Source of the DNA: Panonychus citri
Taxonomy: Eukaryota; Arthropoda; Arachnida; Trombidiformes; Tetranychidae
Reading direction: 5' to 3'
NCBI RefSeq assembly: GCF_014898815.1
Contig: NW_026515428.1
Coordinates: forward strand, 806,001-870,000
Length of the DNA stretch: 64,000 nt
The notes beneath the pieces were generated by a model. The model was not told the DNA's origin and made no database searches. It saw only the letters and a program-made list of their open reading frames with translations. Shown piece by piece: positions 10,290 through 23,596 of the stretch (position 1 is its first letter; every line of letters starts with the position of its first letter). A program made the translations under genes and the position numbers.

Positions 10290-11750
10290 GATTCTCAAAC
10301 GATTTGGTGACAGTTTTATAACTCTGAATAAAAGTTGAACGGAAAAACTTTACGTCAAACAATTCAAACTGGTTAATAAACTAATCAAATTCTTATGACT
10401 TTAACCACCAATTATTTTCAAATTGTCACCGTTATAATTTAATCACTGATTGATTATCACTTTGGTGCAAAAAATTATTATCAACCAACAGGAATACAAA
10501 AAAATCACAATCAACTTATACTCAACTTCAATGATTAGATGTGATTCGGATTTTTGTTTATCTTTCCTATTTACAAAAAGTTAGATTCATCATCTTCCTC
10601 CTCCTCCTCCTCCTCATCCTCATCCTCATCATCAGCATCCTAACCTTAACCATCATCTTCACCTTTATCCTCATCATCCTTATCATCAACGCCTTCATCA
10701 AATCAACACAGGGATTGATATAAATACTCATGCGTATCTTATTAACATGATGATGATAATCAGAAATATTTTCAATCTCAACAAGTTGATTAAAGTTTCG
10801 ATGATGAATAATTAAAAGTAACAAAATCAACAACGATACATCAGAATACTAGATGATAATTATTATGACAAAAAGAAAATCTAAATAATCGAAAATTGAT
10901 TTTTCTTTTATATTCTTTTATTTTTGTTCTTTTATCGCCATCATGAGTTATTACATGGGAAATTTGCTCCATTTGAAGAGATAAAAATGTTCACTGACCA
11001 GATTCCCATCGAATTTGAACATTTCGTATGTTAGATAATAATAATTACATGGAAATTCATGATGATGATGAAGATGATGAGAGTGAAGTTGGTGAAGATG
11101 AAGATGATAAAATGATTTATATTATAGATGATTTTTTCCATGGAGAAAGTTGATTCATCTCAATTTTGTTTCTTATTCTCTTGTTTGGTGAATCAATTCT
11201 CATGTTCTTCCAATGATTATCATGGCAAGAAATTTGTTCTTTTTTTTCCAAAATGAGATGACATTCTACCAAAGAACTTTTCTTCTGTCGAATAGTTTTT
11301 TTCGACTCCATATTTCAATGACGAAGATGAAGATAAAGGTAACAAATCATCATCATCATCACCATCATCATGACAAACAAGCAAAAAGGTGACGAGGAAA
11401 CAAATAATTGAAGAGGAAAATGTTTGAAAAAAGTTACTCAAAAAATCAATGAACTTGATATGAATTCATGTGAATTCATGGTGATATAAGACAACAGAAA
11501 AACTGAATGAATATTAATGATGATAAATTATGATTAATATGATTAGTGGGTTTACATTTACTCTCAATGAATTATGTTCATGTTGTTAACGAGTAATTAA
11601 ATTAAATTTGATTAACCCTAATTTTATGGATTGTGTATCAATCCATAGTTTTTTTTTTGGTATTTCTTATGATAATATTACTTTTACCGTTATGTATTCA
11701 AATGCTGTTTTTGTGTTGATTGTGTTGATTGTTTTCCGCTGGTTGATTGT
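10290..11750. other. Intergenic with ATC/ATG microsatellites
   Basis: Lies between the allatotropin start and the 3' end of the calcium-sensor gene. It contains imperfect (CTC/ATC) runs at about 10588-10690 and (GAT) runs at 11059-11110 and 11349-11370. The open frames here are products of these repeats. Confidence 0.4.
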
Positions 11751-13404
11751 TCAGGTTGTTATTGTTCCGACACACAACAATTTAGCCAATTGATCATCTT
11801 GATTACAAACATCAATGAATTCCTCTAATGATACTTTACCATCTCGATTATTATCCATGGTATCGAATATGAATTGAACTTTTTTCGCTTGTTCATTGTA
11901 ACTCGAATGCTCCGATCCAAGCATTTGATATAAAGACTGTTGAAGAAATCGAAACAATTAACTTTGATTGTTATTCTATTCTTCATCTTGATATTTATCA
12001 ACTTCTTTTCTTTCCTTTCCTTTTCTTGTGTTAAGTTAATTGCTATGATTTAAAGTTAATTGTTTCGACTAGTAAATAGTATCAATGATTAAACTTTTTT
12101 ATTCCGTTGGTTTTTTTTACTAATAATTAAATTAGAATTGTAATAATTATGATTTATTAATTTTCCTAATGGTTGGAAGTTGAAATTATCTTAATTGCTG
12201 ATGATTTAAAAAAAGTTCACAATTTACTGTTCTTATGTAAATTAACAAGTTGATTAAAGTAAACTGAAAAGTTAATTGTATCAACGTAATTGTGTCTTTG
12301 TAACAATTAAAAGTTAACCTTGATTCGTTAACCCTTGATAATCAACAATATGTCACCTTAATCATTATCAGATTTAGTTTTAATTGCTATCAAGATAGAG
12401 TCAAATAGTTGATACAATTTACTAATCAACAATCAGAATAAACTGAATTAACTATTCAATCAGATCAACATGTTAATCCGTTGATCTAAAAGTCAAGAAA
12501 ATCAATCAATATGATTAAGTCAACAATATACGATTAACCTAATCAAACGTAAACAAATGAAAGTAAAAACAATTGCAAGGTGAATATAACTATTAACAGA
12601 TTATAATTAATATCCTTCAAGTTTCCGGACAATCAAGTTAATTGCTGGCGAACAACAATCAACCTAATTACCATTTTAACATCCAAGAACCAGAAAAATA
12701 TGATTTGTAGTTGTAAAGAAAAAGTTGAAAATAAGATTCAATGTTTTTCCCATTTATCTAATTTGTTTCATTCCCTGTGAACATGATAATATCATGAATT
12801 TACATGATAATGGTTTACATTAAGAATCGAGTAATAAACTGAATTAAATGAGATTGATTATTATTATTTTCATGGAAACAAGAAAATTATTTTCCATCAA
12901 AAAAGTAAACATGATGAACATAATCAATTCATTTTCTTCATGAGGTTGATGATGAATTTTACTTTTACTCATTTGAAATGAGAAGGAGAAAAAATTTTTC
13001 TCGATAATTACCTTGATTATTTTGGACATTTCTTCGACATCAATTAGTCCATCTCGATTTATATCGTACATTTTAAAGGCCCATTTGAGTTTCTCTCGAG
13101 GATCGGTGCCCGTTGTAACACCTACTGCCAATAGGAACTCTTTAAAATCGATATAACCATCACCATCCGAATCAAAGGTTCGATAAATGTGATCACAGAA
13201 TTCAGTTGGTGATCGATCAGGACAGAACATTGAATAAATTTCGAGAAACTTTTTCTTGGTCAATCGACCATCAGGACAATCGGATTGGAAACCTTTATAC
13301 CAATCGCGAATCTCTTGATCAGAATAATGAGTATTTCGAGTTAAATATTCAATATCATCGTCAGTTAATGTAATCAAATTTGCTTTAGATGTCGTACAAC
13401 CCAT
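11751..13404 (-). CDS. Neuronal calcium sensor (NCS family, neurocalcin/VILIP/hippocalcin type)
   Basis: Two coding exons, 13012-13404 (131 codons) and 11751-11936 (61 codons plus stop), joined in phase 0 across a 1,075 bp intron: KIIK then SLYQMLGS. Total 192 residues, the usual NCS length. The N-terminus MGCTTSK fits Gly2 myristoylation, with Cys3 possibly palmitoylated. EF-hand 1 is degenerate with the family CPDG signature. EF-hands 2-4 are intact: DSDGDGYIDFKE, DINRDGLIDVEE and DNNRDGKVSLEE. NCS proteins bind membranes on Ca2+ loading and tune channels, guanylate cyclases or kinases in neurons. The MGCTTS start is unlike the usual MGKxNSKL of frequenin and neurocalcin, so orthology within the family is left open. 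The exon 1 open frame runs on into the intron, which is not coding. Confidence 0.92.
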
Positions 13405-16400
13405 AACAATTAGAACAATTTAAATAAAATAACGATCACAATTAGCAAATGAAAAGAAGACACTTGACTTGGTTAACTGAAGAAAAATCAATTCTAATGG
13501 TGGTAAACAAACTGACCAGTTGACCAACAAGTAAAAATAGAAGGTGAAAATGGTGATTAAAAAAAAACGAACTCCAATCAAGTGGATTAATTGTTGGGAA
13601 TTTAGCTTCAAATTAAGGGATAGAAATACAATTACTATTGGTCAGTATTTCTACACAAATGAATTCAGATTCAGGGAGATTGAATTGACCAGGTAGGAGG
13701 AGGAAAAGGTTGAGGTGGTGTAGGAGGAAAGGAGATCATGGGGAGGGGGAACCACAGGTAATGGACACAGAGTGACCAGTCAACCATAATATCTAGGGTA
13801 TCGTAAAGTAATATTGTGATTAAGGGGGAAAAATAGTAACAATAAGCTTAATTGTGGTTACTAAAAATGTCGATTAGTTCAATTAAATTTATCCGCTTTG
13901 GAAAATTGTATTTCTGAATAATCATCTTCATGAATTAATTGACTAGTGAATTAATCAAATGTTTGATTACTATTAATATCATGTTGATCATTATCATTTT
14001 GATGATAAATTGCTTGAATATTATTACTTTGTGATAATATTCAATCATCTTGATTGTTATGATTCATTTCTGATCAATTTCAATCACTTTCAAGGTATCT
14101 AAATATGGATAAGGTTAATTGTTGGTATGAAAAAAAAGGTTAAAGGACAAATCAATGGATTAGTTAATTGTCACTGATGAGAATCAGATGATTGCGTGTA
14201 TCTTTTGAATGAACAATTTATTTAATCATAATTAGTTGCAATCAAAGAATTGATTCAATTGGGACATTTAATTTTTGATTCTTCGAAAAGTTATTAGAAC
14301 TTTTTTTTTGTTTCGAACTTGTTTTTGTCTCTTTCTTTGAGCTTAATTTTTGATTCTCTTTAAGTTTAATTAGCTTGATTGTCTTTGATTAAGCTAAACA
14401 ATTAATAATCTAATGACACCTTAACCTTTACTATTATTATATTTAAATTGTTTCCTTTTTGTTAATCATTATGAATTCATGGTTGGTTAAACTTTTGTCA
14501 AGTCTATGATTAATTTTGATTACAATTGTGGTAATTATCAAATTGTGATCAACATTTTGCTTCCTCTGTTATCACAATTAACTGGGTTAACTAGACTGAT
14601 TAGCTTAATTTAATTGCTTAATCCATTAGTCTTTTCATGTTTCTTTGTTAAGGTTAATCAGTTGATTGAAATTGTAACTGTTAATTGTGATCTCACACTT
14701 GGTAATTTAATTTAATTCATTTTTCACTTTGATATTTTAACCCATTGGCTGAAAGTGTATTAAAGGTTAATTGTGATTATCAAGTAAAAACTAATCATTC
14801 ACAATTAATATTTATGAACAGGTAACTTGACATTATCATGATTAAGTTGATTATGTTTGAATTGTGTTAAAGGTTTGATTGATTAATCAATTGATTTAGT
14901 CGATAAATGTAGCAAGAAAAACAATTGACTTATTATTTTAATCCAGTTAATGTTAAAGTCTAATGGTTATTAACAATTAACTAGATTGCTCCTGATCAAA
15001 GTTAAATTGTGGATACATTTGTGATTAAACTTGATTGTTGGTGAAAAAATTTCTCCAAGTGATCAATTTAAACCATTCTGATCAACAGTTAATCATGACA
15101 ATCACAATTTAAGGATTTGCTATAACAATTTATTGTGATAATTAACTTTGATTGTGATGAAATTTAATTTGATTTGAGCATTTCCATCAAATATTAAATC
15201 AAATTTATTATCAAAATTGATTTTTTTTGCTTCAAATCAAATCATTTGTACAAAATTTAATTTGATTTGCTTGATTGTGAAATTTATACACAACAATCAA
15301 CTCACCTGAATTAATTAATCAACAATTTACTGACCATATCTAACTAACCAATCAATTCAATTAACACATGTAATTGTAATTTCAGTTGATTATAATTGTT
15401 GATTGTTCAATTTATCCAGTATGATTTAATATCATGTTTGATTTGATTAAATAAATTATCATCATATTTACCTCGTTAACTCAATTAATTAATTTTAATC
15501 ATAAACCATGATAATGATTAAGACTCAGCTTGTTTACTATTAAGTTTATCTATATAATATTCAGTTAATTAACTCATGATTAGTTAATTAAACTCAAGAT
15601 GAATCTCAATCTTAATCACTTTCAATGTTAATCTATATCTGAATATATATATATAAGTTTTAATTGTTTACCATTTAATTTATGCAAATAAAATTGTTGA
15701 TTGTTAGATTTTGATTAAATTTATTTCAATTAATTTAATTTCCAATTTCAATATAATAATAATAATTACTGTCAACGTTAATTAGCTAATTGTCAATCTC
15801 TTAGTACATGAATATCTAATCAAGTTGTTTATTAATTGAAATTGATTGTTTATTATTTGGGAGGTTGAAAATTGTTCAACAATCAAACTAATCATTGTTT
15901 ACAATTGTTAATTGTTGTCTAAATGTATTAATAGTTTTTCCATATAATTAACATGACATTGGAATTGATTAACATTCTAATCACGATTAAATTTTAATCA
16001 ACCCAATTCTCTGTCAAGTGTAACCATTAATACCCTAGGGAAGTACTGGAACTAAATTGAAAAGGTTAATCAGTTTTAATCACAATTAAAAATCTAATCA
16101 ATAGTTAATTTAAGAAGTTTAATTATTGATGAGATGAAACAATTAAGACTCATTATGATTAAGATTAACTGATTAAATGATCATGTTGATAATCAGCATA
16201 CAAGTTAATTAGTGACCAGGATTGAATTGTGATAATTAACTTTAAGATTATCAACTATTCAAGTGATTTAATTAATTAAAACAATCAAATTTATCCAACC
16301 ATTTAATTTGATTGAATAATTTAGTTTAACCAACCAAATAAAACAATACTTAACCTTAAGTGATTACAATCAATGAGTTAATTGTAATTTTTGGATTAAA

Positions 16401-17109
16401 GTTTAAATTGAAATGCTTCAAGTTGATTTACAATCAATCGAGTCACAATTAGATTTTTTTTAATGTTTTAATTTGTTCCCGGACAACAATTAACTTTTAT
16501 CAGCTATGGATTAGATTGATTGATCATTTAGCTCAATCAATTGGTCTAAATAATCAGTTAATCATAATGATAATTGTGTAAAGGTTAATAGTTAATGGGA
16601 TTGATGGGAACCGAATCATGATTAACATTATGATTAAGTTAATTCAGCAAAAGTAAACCAACAATTTACAAGTCTATTTATCTAAATGGATTCAAAGTGT
16701 AATCAACAATTTACCTTACACCTAAATTGTTACCTAAATTGTTTATTTCCCTAAACACACACAATTTATTATCAACAACAATCAATATTGATCATAAGTA
16801 ATCATCATCATCCTAATTGATGATAATGGTTACATAATAATATGTATACATATTTATTGTCTCATCAATATTCAGATTGGTTAGTTAATTGAAATCAAAT
16901 TGTTTCCTATTGTTTATGTATTTTAATCAAATTAAAGACAATTTAACGTTTGGTTAAGTTAATTGTTACTCTTTAATTAAGATCAACGTGAACGAAAGTG
17001 TCTCCATCTGTTTAGTATGAGAGAAATTATTTCGATTTTTTTTTCGAAAAAAATTTTCAATTGAATTTCACAATTTCCACAATTAACTGATCATCGAGAG
17101 GATTTTTAA
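13405..17109. other. 3.7 kb gene-free region
   Basis: No exon-like open frame on either strand. The sequence is very AT-rich and packed with short words (TTAATTGT, ATTGTTAA, TTGATTAA and complements) and small palindromes. A polypurine patch rich in GGAGGA lies at 13690-13760. It could hold upstream control DNA of the calcium-sensor gene, but nothing specific was recognised. Confidence 0.5.
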
Positions 17110-19843
17110 TCATTTGGATTTGGATTTAGGTTTACTTTTCATTGAGAGAACCAAATTTGTGAATGGACCAAGGACAAAAAAGTGAAACAGTAAACCACCA
17201 AGAAGACAACTAATCAATTGGTATACAAAGAGATTTAACTGAAAGAGAGAAAGAAATTAAATTAAATTGTTGCAATTAAATTATTCACATGTTGATTTAG
17301 TAGATCAATTTACCATTTCAACGTTGGTTGAGATTGGTTTTCGAAGAGTGTTCAATGTAACAATGAGAATCGTCATGTGAATACAAAAAGTTGACCTTAA
17401 AATTGTAGCAATTGCGGAATAGAATTTATATTTAGCAATTTTATCATCATTATAATTAGAATCAATTTTAGATTTCTCTTGATTATTGTTATCAATTGTA
17501 TCAACATCGTTATTAGAAACTTGGGATTTGGTTTCATCAGCAATTCTAAATCCACAAAGAAGGAAAAATAAACAAATGACCAATCGATGGACAGTCTCGT
17601 AGATACTAATCACCAATGGAGTTTCAAAAGGTTTAATCAAATTTGGATAAAACAATTGACTGATTGTTATGAATAAACCAAAAAGATACATATGTGAATC
17701 AAGTAGTTTAAGGAGCGGAAACTGTAAAATTAAAAAGACAATTAGTTGACAGTTAGGGAATCAGATTAAATTTGATTACCTTGAGGAAAACTGGACCATA
17801 ATCGTTGACCATTAAATAGATATACAAAACTGTGGACAAAATAATCCAAAAGTGATGTGGTAAAGTCGCATAAACATTGATCACATAGTAGATTATTTCA
17901 CTGATATTGAAAGAGAAGTTAATTGTTAACTTGTTATCCATTGGTTATTGATTGTTGATTGATACTTACTTCATCTCGGAAATATCAATCCCACATAAAT
18001 GAGCCGGATAACGGTAAATGTATAATTTCAAAGAAATATAAAGTATGGACCCGATGATACCGATCAGGTTGATGGTCATTGCGATTTTGGGTTTTCGTTT
18101 GTATAAAAATACGAGGATTACGATGACCAATAGACATTGAGCCTCAACGGAAACTGACCAGAACTGGACTAAACATTGTTCGTGTTGACTTGAACAATAA
18201 TTGTTATCGAAAACATTTGCAATTTGCCAAAACGATTGAGTACAGAAAATTGATTTCCTATCGGCTATTTGAAGAGGACCCGATGAGAACATAAGTAAAG
18301 TGATGTGAATGATTAAAGTGATTGTGATTAAAACAGATAATCTAATGATAATAGGATAATAAGACAATTAAATTAGATTAGATTTCAACGATAAACTCAC
18401 AGAACTCAAAGAGATTAATTTCTTACGAGATTAATTTGATTACAGTTGATTTAAGTAATTGGGTTAATCGGGTCTCGGGTTTCACTTGTCTCCATGTTGT
18501 GATTGTCCGAGCAGCACCTCTTTGGTTAATTGTGATTATAATTAAACAATTAGTCTTGCAATTAGAATATTTAATCGGTATATCTTACCCATAGGCGAAT
18601 ATCCCTTCGTAATACCAATCAATTGTTACGAATTTAATTGCAAATGAGCGTTTCAGTGCTGGAAAACTGCCCCATATGATTGCTATTAGAAAGAGACAAT
18701 TAACAAGATACAATTAATGAAGTTAATCGATGACAATTAACTGATTGTACTCAATTACCAACGAGGGGAAAATTCAATCCGAAATATGGGAAATCATTAA
18801 TATGAACAATCAGCACAAATGAATGAAGCATAATTGAGTATTGAAGTAAATTAAGCATCTTAATTTGAGACAAATTTGGTTGAAAAATTTGTTGATAACT
18901 GGATTTAAATGAGAAACATTTTAACCAACTTAATTGTTTCGACTTATTAATTGCTGTTGATTTGTATTCCAATAGATTTGCAATCAATGCCATCGCCACC
19001 AATGAAACTGTTAACAAACTGATTAGTAAATTGTGTTAATCTTTACATGAATTTTGTTTCATTTCATTTAATTGTTATATTCAAACTTACAAGCAAACTT
19101 TTTGTAATCGTGATGATTTAGTTAATTTTTCAATTGGTGTTTGGTAAATTGAACAATGATCAACTTTAATTAGCTCCCAATCATATGGTTTAAGTGCTAA
19201 AATAAAAAGTAGAATCAATTTAATTGTGATTAGTGAATCTTTTTCTCGCCCTAGTTAACAATTTACTAACCATTGATTGTGATAATTTGTAAATCATTAG
19301 TTGAACAATCAGCTGGTAAACATAATCCAATTTTGATACTGTTTCCATTTTCAGGTGATATTAATTTATGATGAGTGAAAATATTATCATCGTAATTTTG
19401 ATTGTCCGGTAGCAATGAGATTAAACAATAAGAGGCAATTTGATTGTCACCATTGTAATTAGTCCAAGTTAATTGTTGGCATTTATCAAAATCACCTAGA
19501 GATGCATAACCAGATCCACTAAATTGTTCAGGAATCCGACCTGAGGTTTCAATCACTTTGATTTAAAACAATCAAATTAGTTGACAATTGATTGTAATAT
19601 ATTGATTAACTTACATTTGATTGGCCAAATTTGACCTTCACTTAATGATTGATTAACATGATTTAAGCTTAATTTACATTGTTTAGTTAATTGATCATTG
19701 GATTTAAACTCATCCGAATCAATATATTCCCATAATATATTTGTAAATCCAGTTCTGATTAGTCGAGGTTGTTTAATTAACCAATTAGATGAGATGACAC
19801 TTTCAATTGTGATGAAGAACAAAATTAAATTAAATACCAACAT
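17110..19843 (-). CDS. NRF-6-type membrane acyltransferase (acyltransferase 3 family)
   Basis: Ten exons reconstructed with consistent GT-AG sites and phases: 19615-19843, 19271-19555, 19091-19196, 18759-19018, 18589-18682, 18427-18519, 17970-18341, 17780-17900, 17314-17721 and 17110-17238. They sum to 2,097 bp, 698 residues. There is a signal peptide (MLVFNLILFFITIESVISS), then a Cys-containing NRF domain with GLCLPADCS near residue 165, then about ten transmembrane helices of the acyltransferase-3 type. WSVSVEAQCLLVI corresponds to the family's luminal-helix block. Founding members in C. elegans, nrf-6 and ndg-4, affect lipid and drug movement across the gut; the exact reaction is unknown. 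The sequence is diverged: the usual CLHGIR block after the first helix is replaced by FKSSYQQIF-like residues. A second family member lies at 50799-53573 and is less diverged. Introns are short, 69-400 bp. Confidence 0.85.
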
Positions 19844-20221
19844 TTTGATTGTTGTTTACCACTGAAAAGTTTCAATAATTATGATGGAAATTTAAATTTC
19901 TACCTCGATTAATATTAAAAGAAAAACAAGTTTAATTGTTTGAATGAGCAACGATTGACCAGTTGATGATTTTTAGAAAAGATTTGGGAATCTAATGATC
20001 ATTTGATTAAGGAAAAATATGATCAACAATTGAGAAATAATTCTTAATGATTATGTGATTTATGAGGAAATCTTCAAGAATCAAGGTTAATTTTCCGTTA
20101 TCGTAGGTAAATGATTAGTCTAATGGTACACAAATTGACAGAGGAAAGTTAATTAATGATTAGAAGGAGAAACCGATTGACCAAAGGAATATATTAACAA
20201 AATGATTGTTTAGGTTCACAA
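19844..20221. other. Intergenic
   Basis: Between the acyltransferase start and the NAA30 stop. Holds the acyltransferase promoter and the NAA30 3' flank; no recognisable element. Confidence 0.4.
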
Positions 20222-20812
20222 TTAAAGCCAAAGTTTTAATCTAAGAGCATCAACACCATTTAAATAGTATCTAAATAACCTTTTATCACGAACAAAACCA
20301 AGATTTTCATATAAATTAAGAGCTGATTGATTAGTTATTTCGGTTTCTAGAACAACTTCATCGGCGTCTCCTTGTACCATTGCTTCAATTGCATGTAGAA
20401 CCAAATTTGAACCAATTCGACGATTTCGAAAATTACTATCCACGGCCAACATGGCGATATAACCTCGACGAACTGATTTCTTGTGTAAATCTAATTTACA
20501 AACAATCGCACCGACCACTTTACCCTTGTAAGATGCCTGAGGGAAGAGAGAGAGAGAAATTAACGATTATAGACACACACAGAGGGAAAATGACAACAAT
20601 TAACAGTTGATTATACTCACTAGGAAACATAATTGTGGCCAATTGTGAATAAAATATCGATAAGTATAAATTGAATAAGGTTCTGACAAATCTTTCTGAA
20701 TTAATCTCATGATATCAGGCATTTGAAGCTCAGATTCATAGTTAATATATTCAATTTCACTTGATTCTTTTTCGTCAATGGTTAAATTATCCACTTTTAA
20801 AATATCTGCCAT
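20222..20812 (-). CDS. NAA30: N-alpha-acetyltransferase 30, catalytic subunit of NatC
   Basis: Two exons, 20621-20812 and 20222-20536, joined in phase 0 (CFL then ASYKGKVVG), giving 168 residues. It is a GNAT-fold enzyme. YIAMLAVDSNFRNRRIGSNLV carries the acetyl-CoA pyrophosphate loop (RNRRIG, the R/QxxGxG/A motif), and ALNLYENLGFVRDKRLFRYYLNG is the C-terminal strand with the Tyr expected in Naa30/Mak3. NatC acetylates N-termini such as Met-Leu, Met-Ile and Met-Phe on ribosomes. The N-terminus contains the substrate-loop motif LSEPYSIYTYRYF. The length matches yeast Mak3 and lacks the long N-terminal extension of vertebrate NAA30. It diverges from IWS1 across ~500 bp. Confidence 0.95.
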
Positions 20813-21314
20813 AACTTATTTTCTCTATTAAATAAAAAATCAAACACAATCAACTCAATTAAACATCCAAACCAAATCAATTAATTGTCAATCTTTTTTT
20901 TTGTTTCATTTTCTTGTTTACAAACAACATCAACTGTTAGTTTTTGGAAAAGACACTAGATGGAGCCACTAAATCGAAAAATTTTAATTAATTGTTAACA
21001 ATTGACCGTTTTAATTGTGCTTTTATCTATCAATTTTTAATTAATCTTCTTGACTTAGATTAGCTATTCAAGGATTAATTGAAAGTTAATTTGGTTTAAT
21101 TTATCTCTGAATTGAGGCTTATTAAAACTCTTGACTTACTCTTCCACCAGATGGAGTTACAAGAAAATCTGATTAACTGTTTTTTTTCAAGATTTTGAGT
21201 TGTTTTGATTTTTTTTGTTTGTAAACAACAAGTTAATCTTAATTGTGTTTTATTTTTAAAAAAATTGTTTATTAATAAGTTAATTGAATTAAGTTTTACG
21301 GTGTTCTTGTTAAT
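20813..21314. promoter_or_regulatory. Divergent promoter region NAA30 / IWS1
   Basis: 502 bp between two start codons on opposite strands. It holds CACTAGATGGAGCC near 20955 and CCAGATGGAGTT near 21148, variants of a motif seen at other promoters in this window. No TATA box clearly positioned. Confidence 0.5.
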
Positions 21315-23425
21315 ATGTCTTCTGATTTTGTTGGTGATGATGATTTTCCTCCAGCTGAAGAAAGTGACCCGGCATCTGATTTATCATCAAAAATATTGTC
21401 TGAAGATGGAGATGATGTTGAACCTGTTGAAAAATCCACTGAAGATGAAGAATTAGAATCCGATAATGAAGGTCAACAAGCTGAAGATGGAAGTAGCCAA
21501 AAGGATAGTCAATTAATTGTGGACGATGAAGATGAAGGAGGTGAACAACAGAGGGAACAAGAAACAGAAGAAGGAGAAGGAGATAAATCCAAAGAAGATG
21601 AGGAAATTGAAGAGAGTAAGGAAGACAATGAGCCAGATTCTATTGGTGATGATTTGGAATCCGGTGATGAAGGTGAAGAAGCTCAAGATGGAAGAGTTAA
21701 AAAGAAACGCCGTTTAATTGTAGATGACGATGATGATGAAGATGAAGATGGTGAAAAAGGAGATCCAGAGAGTGAAGAAAGTAAAGAAGACGATGAAGCA
21801 AATGAATCACTTGGAAAATCAATTGGTACGTTGCTGTCTGAAGATGAAGATGAAGGAACCGAAGGAACCGAAGAAGCCGAAGATGGAAGAAGTAAAAAGA
21901 AGCGTCGATTAATCGTAGAAGATGATGAGGAGGATGAAGATGGAGAGAAAGAAGATAAAGAAGATGATGACCTGTTGGAAAAATCAAATGAAGATGAAGC
22001 AGAGGCAGAAGGTGAAGCTGAAGGAGGTGGTGGTGGTGAGGTCGAAGCCGAAGGCCTTGACGATGGAGAAGGTGAAGGCGAAGGCGAAGGTGACGCCGAG
22101 GGTGAAGAAGCCGGTGGAACATCAAAGATGAAGGACCCAGCGGTTCCTGATCTTTCCAGTGATGAAGAAAGTGACGACGATGGTAAAAGGCGAAGCAAAG
22201 TTCCGTAAGTTAATTGTAGCATAAAGAATATTAATATATTCGTTGAACGATTTACATTCTAATTATATTCTAATCGGCTTTCTTTTTTGCAGAGATGACT
22301 TCGTCTACGATTTTGATCTCATGATGGCAAGAAAAAAGGAGGAAAGTTATCGAAGCAGAAAGAGGAAAAATATCGACATTATTAACGACAATGACGATAT
22401 TATCGCTGATCTAATCACTCAAATGAAACAATCAGCTGATGTAAATACCAATCAACAATTTTCTCTTTCTTTCACCTCAATGAAAACACTAATTCTCAAT
22501 ATTTTATCTCTCTCATTTTCAGGAGGATTTCGAATTGAATAAAAATCGAAAGGCAGCAACTTGTAAACTTAGACTTTTACCCGTCGTCGAAACACAATTA
22601 CGAAAAATAGATCTTAGGGAATCGTTTCTCGATGCCGGTGTTCTCGGTGTAATAACCGATTGGTTGACACCTTTACCTGACCGGAGTTTACCTAATCTTC
22701 AAGTGAGAGAAACGATGCTCAAGCTACTTGGAGAGGTAATTGCGATTGATTGTTTTCTCTCATAATTCTAGCAAATAATATTCTTACTAATTGTTGAAAA
22801 TTTACAGTTTAACATAATGGATGTTGAAAGACTCAAAGCAAGTGGCATTGGAAAAGCCGTTATGTATTTATTTAAACACCCGAAGGAAACTAAAGATAAT
22901 AAGAAACGAGCTGGTGTTTTAATCTCCTCCTGGTCAAGGCCAATATTCAGTTTAGATACCGATTTCCATTCAATGTCGAAAGAAGAAAGAGAACAAAGAG
23001 ATTTCGATCATATGACCAAATTAACTGAAAATAAGCGAGGACGAACTGAGCCCAAAACACCGCCATCATCAAGTCGAAAAGGTCAAGCTGAATCAGAAAA
23101 GTGAGTAAACCATAATTCACATTTGTCAAGATCAATTATTAATCATCACATCATTAATCATTAATGTTTTTCTTTCTATGTTATTAGGACACTTAGACCA
23201 GGTGATAAAGGTTGGATTCCTCGTGCTCGTGTTCCTGCTCCGTCGACCCGTGATTATGTTGTTAGACCAAAATCTACCGTTGATTCCGAAATGAGTAAAT
23301 CGGGAAGTAAAAAAGCAATCACCCGATTAGATAAACATCTTCGCAATTTCCGAGAGAAAAAGAAATTAATGAAAACCCAACGAGCTGTTCCAATTAGTAT
23401 TGAGGGTCGGCGAATGACACTTTAA
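21315..23425 (+). CDS. IWS1: IWS1, Spt6-interacting transcription elongation factor
   Basis: Five exons: 21315-22204, 22293-22440, 22523-22735, 22808-23100 and 23188-23425; 593 residues. The N-terminal ~300 residues are disordered and extremely acidic, with a repeated module of KKKRRLIV followed by an Asp/Glu run (two full copies, one partial). The C-terminal half is the folded IWS1/TFIIS-N-like core: DDFVYDFDLMMARKKEE, KLRLLPVVETQLRKIDLRES, the LPDRSLPNLQVRETMLKLL helix bundle and the terminal RPGDKGWIPRARVP block. IWS1 (yeast Spn1) binds Spt6 and RNA polymerase II and links elongation to histone methylation and mRNA export. Acidic TND-binding motifs in the tail recruit other elongation factors. 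The open frames in the other five frames over the acidic region are by-products of its biased composition. Confidence 0.95.
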
Positions 23426-23596
23426 ACAATTAACAATTTACATTAATTTTCTTTCATTCATCATTATATATTTTTCCAAATTTTCGATAAAAGTGAGAGT
23501 GAGTGTGTGTGTGAGAGAGAGATACATCCATCAGATAAATAAATGACTTAACCACATTGATTTTAATTAATTAATGGAAATTACTATTGATTATCA
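23426..23596. other. Short convergent spacer IWS1 / EXO70
   Basis: Only 171 bp separate the two stop codons. It contains a GT/GA microsatellite near 23496-23522 and AATAAATGA near 23537; the two 3' ends may overlap. Confidence 0.4.

Noticed and set aside
21683..22222. Long antisense Ser/Pro-rich frames over IWS1
   Set aside because: They mirror the GAA/GAT-rich coding strand of the acidic IWS1 tail; composition explains them.
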